This document shows positions 60,490-64,000 of a stretch of DNA of 64,000 bases, one piece after another. The notes beneath the pieces were generated by a model. It had not been told where the DNA came from. It did no database searches and was given only the letters and a program-made list of their open reading frames with translations. This stretch comes from an uncultured Bacteroidales bacterium (GTDB lineage: Bacteria; Bacteroidota; Bacteroidia; Bacteroidales; UBA932): positions 41,323 to 105,322 of the forward strand of contig CALUPK010000005.1 of assembly GCA_944322575.1 (NCBI GenBank), written 5' to 3'. Position 1 is the stretch's first letter. The number at the start of each line of letters is the position of its first letter. The position numbers and the translations under genes are program-made.

Positions 60490-61695
60490 ATGAAGTCAGA
60501 CAGTTCAAAGATTACCAAAGGCGTAGGCTTCCAGCGCGGGGTCTACGCCTTTTGCCGTACATTCGTAGGCCCTTTCGTCAACATTATCCTGCATATCACT
60601 TATAAACCCTGCAAGGTGAAGAGCCGCACTTTCCTGTGCCTGGGCAACCACACCCAGAACCTCGACCCCGCCCTGATGGTCATCGGCACCCGGAGGCACA
60701 TGCGCTTCGTGGCCAATGCCTCCCTGACCCGGGGCATTGCAGGATTCTTCCTCAACCCCCTCTTCGGCATTATCCCCCGGGAGAAGGGTGCCAAGGGAGA
60801 TGCTGCCATTGCCCTGATAGAGGACAATCTGAGGGCAGGCGTCTCCGTGGGAATGTTCCCCGAGGGCAACCGCAGCTGGGACGGGGAGACTGAGTACATC
60901 TCACCCCGCACCGCCGCCTTAGTTAAGGATACGGGCGTGGCCCTGCTGACCTACCGCCTCACAGGCGGGTATCTGCTTAAGCCGCGATGGGCCGATCACA
61001 AGCGGAGGGGGCCGATGCGGGGGGAATTGGTCCATGAATACACTCCGGAGGAAATATCCCGCATGACGGTCGAGGAGGTCTATGCCGCCATCTGCCGGGA
61101 CCTGCGGGTCAATGCCTATGAGGAGCAGGCCGCTTCGGGAGCTCTCTACCATGGGAAGGCGCTGGCCGAGGGGCTGCAGTACGCCGCCTACCTCTGTCCG
61201 CACTGCCTCCGTTTCGGCACCGTGGAGACGCGGGGCAACTGGCTCACATGCAGCTGCGGCCTGACGGCCAAATATTTAGAGACCGGTTCGTTCGAGAAGG
61301 GGATGTACATGCCTTTCGACAATTTTGCCGAGTGGAACCGCTTCCAGAAGCGCTGGGTGCATGAGCACTGCGCGGAACTGCGGCAGCAGACCGAGGAGCC
61401 GATAGTCCACGACGACGGCTGCTTCAAGCTGACGTTGAAAAAGGACGGCGTCTTCACCCACTTGTCCGACAAAGCTTCTGTGGCCATGTGTGGCGACCGT
61501 CTGGAACTTTCATACGAGGGACACCACGAGGTCTTCCGCATCGGGGATATAACCGGATACGGCACCTTCCTGTCCCGCTCGATGTACTTCAACTGCGGGC
61601 CTTCGCTTCGCTACCAGCTCATTGCTACCAAGCCGGTATCCACGCTGAAATACTACGCTCTCTGGCGCGGTCTTTCCGGCCGGGAATACCTTTAG
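60490..61695 (+). CDS. PlsC-type acyltransferase with C-terminal zinc ribbon
   Basis: 401 residues. The PlsC domain at about 45-205 has the catalytic motif 'NHTQNLD' (His54-x4-Asp59), 'FVANASLTRGIAGFFLNPLFGIIPREKG' and 'MFPEGNRSWDG' (acceptor-phosphate binding). After it, a zinc-ribbon-like Cys-x2-Cys at 236-239 and Cys-x-Cys at 254-256 open a C-terminal extension that ends in a beta-rich segment ('FKLTLKKDGVFTHLSDKASVAM'). The extension is unusual for 1-acyl-glycerol-3-phosphate acyltransferases. The acyl donor may come from the ligase encoded 5 nt upstream. Exact acceptor unknown. Confidence 0.87.
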   Translation: MKSDSSKITKGVGFQRGVYAFCRTFVGPFVNIILHITYKPCKVKSRTFLCLGNHTQNLDPALMVIGTRRHMRFVANASLTRGIAGFFLNPLFGIIPREKGAKGDAAIALIEDNLRAGVSVGMFPEGNRSWDGETEYISPRTAALVKDTGVALLTYRLTGGYLLKPRWADHKRRGPMRGELVHEYTPEEISRMTVEEVYAAICRDLRVNAYEEQAASGALYHGKALAEGLQYAAYLCPHCLRFGTVETRGNWLTCSCGLTAKYLETGSFEKGMYMPFDNFAEWNRFQKRWVHEHCAELRQQTEEPIVHDDGCFKLTLKKDGVFTHLSDKASVAMCGDRLELSYEGHHEVFRIGDITGYGTFLSRSMYFNCGPSLRYQLIATKPVSTLKYYALWRGLSGREYL

Positions 61696-62657
61696 AGTCT
61701 TTCTAACTGGAGCATCAGCATGTTCGGGGAGATATCCTTGAACAGGATTTTCTTATCCCTGTCGAGCAGGTAGAGGGAGGGGATGGCGCGGACGTCGTAG
61801 ATGAGGGCATCGCGGATGGTCAGGTCCTGATTGTAGCCGGTAATCCACTCTTCAGGATAGTCGGACAGGCCCTTGAACCATTCGGCCACGTCCTCGTCGA
61901 TGTAGATGCTCAGCAGGGTCATGCGGCCGTCCCGCACCATGGAGTTGATCTGGGGGCTGTCTTTCAGCAGGGAGATAATCCCGCGGCAGGCAGGGCAGCC
62001 AGGATTGGAGAAGAGCAGCAGGGTATATTCGCCCGGCGTGCCGTAGAGGCTGTGCGGACGGCCCTTGGCGTCGGTAAATGTGAAGTCGGCGGCAGGGGTG
62101 CTGGGACTGTTGTTCAGGCAGGTGGTCAGCTGCTGCTGATAGTAGGCGCTGTAGTGTTCCCCGGTGCGTCTGGTCCTCAGTATGCTCTCGATGACAGGTA
62201 TGTAAAGCCCCTCGTTGCGCAGCTCCGACAGGGGATTCCACAGGGCGGATTCCATGGTGGCGGTGAACCAGTCGTAGATGTGTCCGCTGGTGTCCCGTTC
62301 TATGGATGTCTCCGCTAAGGACATCAGATGTGTCTGGGCTTTGAAAGCCCGGTCGTAGGGTATGGACCAGAGGGCGAGAAGATACTCGCGGACGGCAGCT
62401 GTCATGTCCTCCTGTCTTACTCCGCCGATGAGGGTGTCGGAGATGCCGGCCCATGCTGCGGTGGAGTCGAAATATCTGTTCCAGAAATGTTCCGCGGCGT
62501 ATTCCGCTGCGTCCTGGCCGGACAGCATGGCAGGTACGGAGACAGCGGGGAAGGGCTTAGACCCGCGTTGCCCGGTCTCATTATGAAAATTACACCCGCT
62601 GATGAACAGGGGTGTAATTGTCAAAAAAAGTAAAGTTATGAAAAAAGATTTTGTCAT
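61692..62657 (-). CDS. DUF5106-thioredoxin-like lipoprotein
   Basis: 321 residues. Lipobox Phe-Ile-Ser-Gly-Cys places the lipidated Cys near residue 22. The central helical region (about 45-190) matches the DUF5106 family of Bacteroidota. The C-terminal thioredoxin-like domain has 'LLLFSNPGCPACRGIISLL' (Cys-x2-Cys), a cis-Pro in 'VRAIPSLYLLDRDKKILFKD' and the usual strand order. Predicted periplasmic thiol-disulfide role; DsbD in this window could be its reductant, an inference. The ATG lies 7 nt after the mature 3' end of tRNA-Gln on the same strand, so its transcript must include or border the tRNA. Confidence 0.88.
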   Translation of the reverse strand: MTKSFFITLLFLTITPLFISGCNFHNETGQRGSKPFPAVSVPAMLSGQDAAEYAAEHFWNRYFDSTAAWAGISDTLIGGVRQEDMTAAVREYLLALWSIPYDRAFKAQTHLMSLAETSIERDTSGHIYDWFTATMESALWNPLSELRNEGLYIPVIESILRTRRTGEHYSAYYQQQLTTCLNNSPSTPAADFTFTDAKGRPHSLYGTPGEYTLLLFSNPGCPACRGIISLLKDSPQINSMVRDGRMTLLSIYIDEDVAEWFKGLSDYPEEWITGYNQDLTIRDALIYDVRAIPSLYLLDRDKKILFKDISPNMLMLQLERL

Positions 62658-62664
62658 TGTGCTG

Positions 62665-62735
62665 TTGACCTAAGAGGATTCGAACCTCTACAGACAGAAC
62701 CAAAATCTGTAGTGCTACCATTACACCATAGGTCA
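62665..62735 (-). tRNA. tRNA-Gln (anticodon UUG)
   Basis: 71-nt cloverleaf on the minus strand. Acceptor stem TGACCTA/TAGGTCA, D loop 'GGTGTAATGGTAGCAC', anticodon stem ACAGA/TCTGT with loop TTTTGGT (anticodon TTG), T stem AGAGG/CCTCT with loop TTCGAAT, discriminator A. CCA is not encoded. A lipoprotein gene starts 7 nt downstream. Confidence 0.96.
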
Positions 62736-62745
62736 ATACCGGGTG

Positions 62746-62753
62746 CAAAGTTA
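62746..62753 (-). promoter_or_regulatory. tRNA-Gln / DUF5106 promoter -7 box (TAACTTTG)
   Basis: Exact TAnnTTTG match on the minus strand (seen as CAAAGTTA on plus), 10 nt upstream of the tRNA 5' end. It is the only visible promoter for both the tRNA and the lipoprotein gene behind it. Confidence 0.68.
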
Positions 62754-62762
62754 CACATTTTT

Positions 62763-63227
62763 TTAAAACGTCGGCAGGCTGTCGCCGAAAATGTAGTAGA
62801 GGGCCAGCCAGAAAGCGAAACGGGTGCCCTTTCCGATGAGCATGAAGAGAGCGCAGCGGCCGAAGTGCAGCTTGTAGAAGCCCAGGCCGATGGCGAAGAC
62901 GTCGCCTACGAAGGGCAGCCAGGTCAGGAAGGCCAGCAGTGAGCCGTACTTGTCTATTTTCGACTTCTGTTTCAGCAGGGTCTCCTCCTTGACATGAAAC
63001 CACTTTTCTATCCACTCCCACTTGCCGATGCGGCCTATCCAGTAGGAGGTCAGGCCTCCGAGCCAGTTGCCGGCAGTGGCGCAGATCCAGGATACGAGCG
63101 GGTCGCCTCCGGCTATGAGGATGCCGATGATGAGGAAATCCGATGAGAACGGGACGACGGTAGCGGCGATGAAGGTGCCGATGAACAGGCCGATGTAGCC
63201 GAGGTCGAGCAGAAATTCTAAGTCCAT
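62763..63227 (-). CDS. YqaA/DedA-like membrane protein (VTT domain)
   Basis: 154 residues with about four to five hydrophobic segments, a short VTT (SNARE-associated) domain protein: 'GLFIGTFIAATVVPFSSDFLIIG', 'GNWLGGLTSYWIGRIG', 'AFLTWLPFVGDVFAIGLGFYKL'. The central Gly-rich and Pro-Phe residues are typical of YqaA. Larger DedA relatives have been linked to lipid scrambling and membrane homeostasis; the role of this short form is unproven. It lies 7 nt after tadA in the same orientation. Confidence 0.88.
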   Translation of the reverse strand: MDLEFLLDLGYIGLFIGTFIAATVVPFSSDFLIIGILIAGGDPLVSWICATAGNWLGGLTSYWIGRIGKWEWIEKWFHVKEETLLKQKSKIDKYGSLLAFLTWLPFVGDVFAIGLGFYKLHFGRCALFMLIGKGTRFAFWLALYYIFGDSLPTF

Positions 63228-63234
63228 TGTCCGG

Positions 63235-63675
63235 TCAGCGTCTTATCTTTTTGAAAAATTCTGTCATAATGGCGCTGCACTCTTCTGACAGCACTCCGTT
63301 GCAGACCTTCGTCCTCGGATGAAGGAGGGAAGGGGAGAAGAGGGTGTAGCCGCGCTTGGGGTCGGGTGCTCCGTAGACTACCGCTCCGACCTGAGTCCAG
63401 GCCATCGCGGCGGCGCACATCGGGCAGGGCTCGACAGTGACGTAGAGGGTACATTCCGGGAGGTACTTGCCTCCGATGTAGGCGGTGGCAGCCGTCATGG
63501 CCAGCATCTCGGCATGGGCCGTGGGGTCGTGCAGGGTCTCGGTCTGGTTGTGCGCCCGGGCGATGATCCGCCCCTCGCACACCACCACCGCTCCGATGGG
63601 GATCTCCCCCTCGGCCTCGGCTCTCCGCGCTTCCTTCAGGGCCTCGCGCATGTATTTCTCGTGGTCAGTGTTCAT
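63235..63675 (-). CDS. tadA: Nucleoside deaminase, TadA-like (tRNA adenosine-34 deaminase)
   Basis: Zinc-dependent deaminase that converts A34 to inosine in tRNA-Arg(ACG), or, in close paralogs, deaminates free guanine. 146 residues. Zinc site: His54-Ala-Glu56 ('DPTAHAEMLAM') and Pro-Cys84-Pro-Met-Cys87 ('VEPCPMCAAAMAW'). The C-terminal 'GVLSEECSAIMTEFFKKIRR' is TadA-like. The start overlaps a small upstream ORF by 11 nt. Confidence 0.9.
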   Translation of the reverse strand: MNTDHEKYMREALKEARRAEAEGEIPIGAVVVCEGRIIARAHNQTETLHDPTAHAEMLAMTAATAYIGGKYLPECTLYVTVEPCPMCAAAMAWTQVGAVVYGAPDPKRGYTLFSPSLLHPRTKVCNGVLSEECSAIMTEFFKKIRR

Positions 63676-63823
63676 TGCCGTTCAATATTTTCCAGGATTC
63701 GTTTTTCTTTGCGCCTGTCCTTTCTATGATGCCTTTCCGATCAAATTGTTTAAAGGTTCGGAATGAACCTTTAATCCGTCCGCTTTTATATGCAGGGTCC
63801 TGTTCCTCAAAGTCCGTTATCAT
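63665..63823 (-). CDS. Small ORF upstream of tadA (52 residues, winged-helix-like fragment)
   Basis: From the ATG at 63821-63823 a 52-residue frame reads into the tadA start with an 11-nt overlap. The sequence 'GSFRTFKQFDRKGIIERTGAKKNESWKIL' looks like the recognition end of a winged helix as found at the C-terminus of ATPases or regulators. It could be a small protein, a leader ORF, or a remnant of a longer gene. A -7 box lies 10 nt upstream, so it is at least transcribed in the tadA leader. I do not recognise a family. Confidence 0.4.
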   Translation of the reverse strand: MITDFEEQDPAYKSGRIKGSFRTFKQFDRKGIIERTGAKKNESWKILNGNEH

Positions 63824-63833
63824 AATAGCAGAG

Positions 63834-63841
63834 CAAAGATA
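63834..63841 (-). promoter_or_regulatory. tadA operon promoter -7 box (TATCTTTG)
   Basis: Exact TAnnTTTG match on the minus strand (CAAAGATA on plus), giving a transcription start near 63829, 6 nt before the small ORF and about 154 nt before tadA. Confidence 0.55.
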
Positions 63842-63890
63842 CGCAAAGTCGTCCACATGGCAAAGTGACATTTTGGCAGAGTGTGCGGAG

Positions 63891-63905
63891 TGGCACTCAA
63901 TTTGT
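63891..63905 (+). promoter_or_regulatory. Sigma-54-like -24/-12 promoter before groES
   Basis: TGGCAC, then five nt (TCAAT), then TTGT: one mismatch from the TGGCAC-N5-TTGC consensus with correct spacing. Transcription would start near 63916, 34 nt before the groES ATG. Two further TGGCA copies lie at 63858 and 63874. No CIRCE (HrcA) inverted repeat is visible, and no TAnnTTTG box lies between here and the ATG. Confidence 0.45.
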
Positions 63906-63949
63906 TTAATGTGTCTGTGCAAGTTGAAAACAACTAAAAATTAAAAGAT

Positions 63950-64000
63950 ATGAACATTAGACCTTTAGCAGACAGAGTGCTCGTAGAGCCCAAAGAAGCT
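63950..64000 (+). CDS. groS: Co-chaperonin GroES (5' end only)
   Basis: Only the first 17 residues are in the window. They read Met-Asn-Ile-Arg-Pro-Leu-Ala-Asp-Arg-Val-Leu-Val-Glu-Pro-Lys-Glu-Ala, the invariant N-terminus of GroES (cap of the GroEL folding chamber). groEL is expected beyond the edge. Confidence 0.93.
   Translation, partial: MNIRPLADRVLVEPKEA

Noticed and set aside
58739-60508. 589-codon open frame on the minus strand opposite the acyl-CoA ligase
   Set aside because: It mirrors the ligase gene exactly, its translation is repetitive His/Asp/Val/Gly-rich without any domain, and it is explained by absence of TTA, CTA and TCA codons in the strongly biased ligase gene.
63880-63900. 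CIRCE element (HrcA) before groES
   Set aside because: GAGTG and CACTC are present, but flanking bases, spacing and orientation do not fit the long inverted repeat TTAGCACTC-N9-GAGTGCTAA.
1-64000. CRISPR arrays, IS elements, prophage, toxin-antitoxin or restriction genes
   Set aside because: No direct-repeat array, transposase, phage structural gene or defence-system domain was seen on either strand.

Overview
The window is a 64 kb piece of a Bacteroidota chromosome, most likely order Bacteroidales. Evidence: a mfd-coaX-outer-membrane-protein-TPR gene run, fused SecDF, a 'glycosyltransferase 117' (DUF2723) membrane protein, SUI1/DUF4271/HemD/RnpA/YidD in one run, FloA/NfeD, PepSY-like secreted proteins, a DUF5106-thioredoxin lipoprotein, scarcity of Shine-Dalgarno sequences, and repeated promoter -7 boxes of the Bacteroidota type TAnnTTTG. 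Family-level placement cannot be made from what is visible. I see no insertion sequence, prophage, CRISPR array or rRNA; the window is almost entirely core chromosome with very short intergenic gaps. Two tRNA genes (Pro-UGG, Gln-UUG) are present, both on the minus strand.

Layout. 1-6.3 kb (minus): truncated TPR protein, outer-membrane barrel, coaX, mfd. 6.7-11 kb (plus): ruvB, then a surface-polysaccharide block (GT4, Wzx-type flippase, GT2). 11.1-14.7 kb (plus): frdA-frdB and an alpha/beta hydrolase. 14.6-17.6 kb (minus): hflX, tonB, mdh. 17.7-20.1 kb (plus): ybeY, mnmG; two perfect 14-bp palindromes matching the ParB site parS lie inside mnmG and just beyond it. 20.1-23.8 kb (minus): GNAT, acyl-CoA synthetase, gcvH, ruvA. 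23.9-26.3 kb (plus): sufS, sufE, MIP18/SufT-like, folK. 26.4-28.2 kb (minus): dsbD. 28.3-30.8 kb (plus): glyS and a dihydroorotate-dehydrogenase-like protein, ending exactly against tRNA-Pro. 31-34.9 kb (plus): response regulator, histidine kinase and two secreted PepSY-like proteins. 35-38.4 kb (minus): floA, nfeD, PD40/SPOR protein. 38.5-44.1 kb (plus): secDF, tnaA, LuxE-like. 44.1-47.2 kb (minus): DUF2723 protein. 47.3-50.4 kb (plus): SUI1, DUF4271, hemD-like, lipoprotein, rnpA, yidD. 50.4-52.2 kb (minus): fused O-/N-acyltransferase. 52.2-54 kb (plus): uvrC. 54-57 kb (minus): a predicted gluzincin metallopeptidase, beta-propeller and beta-barrel in one outer-membrane protein. 57-61.7 kb (plus): Na/Pi cotransporter, acyl-CoA ligase, PlsC with zinc ribbon. 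61.7-63.8 kb (minus): DUF5106 lipoprotein, tRNA-Gln, YqaA, tadA, small ORF. The first 17 codons of groES close the window.

The genes suggest an anaerobic, succinate- and indole-forming (frdAB, mdh, tnaA) host-associated type of metabolism with active envelope building: surface polysaccharide, TonB, SecDF, DsbD, aminolipid and phospholipid acyltransferases. DNA repair and recombination (mfd, ruvA, ruvB, uvrC) is scattered through several transcription units.

The most unusual signals are (i) three divergent gene pairs whose -7 boxes form one near-palindromic bidirectional promoter of the form CAAAnnTA-N(1-2)-TAnnTTTG, (ii) the paired parS sites, one inside an extended part of mnmG, (iii) the peptidase/propeller/barrel fusion, (iv) three TGGCA repeats ending in a sigma-54-like promoter before groES, and (v) a lipoprotein gene starting 7 nt after tRNA-Gln.
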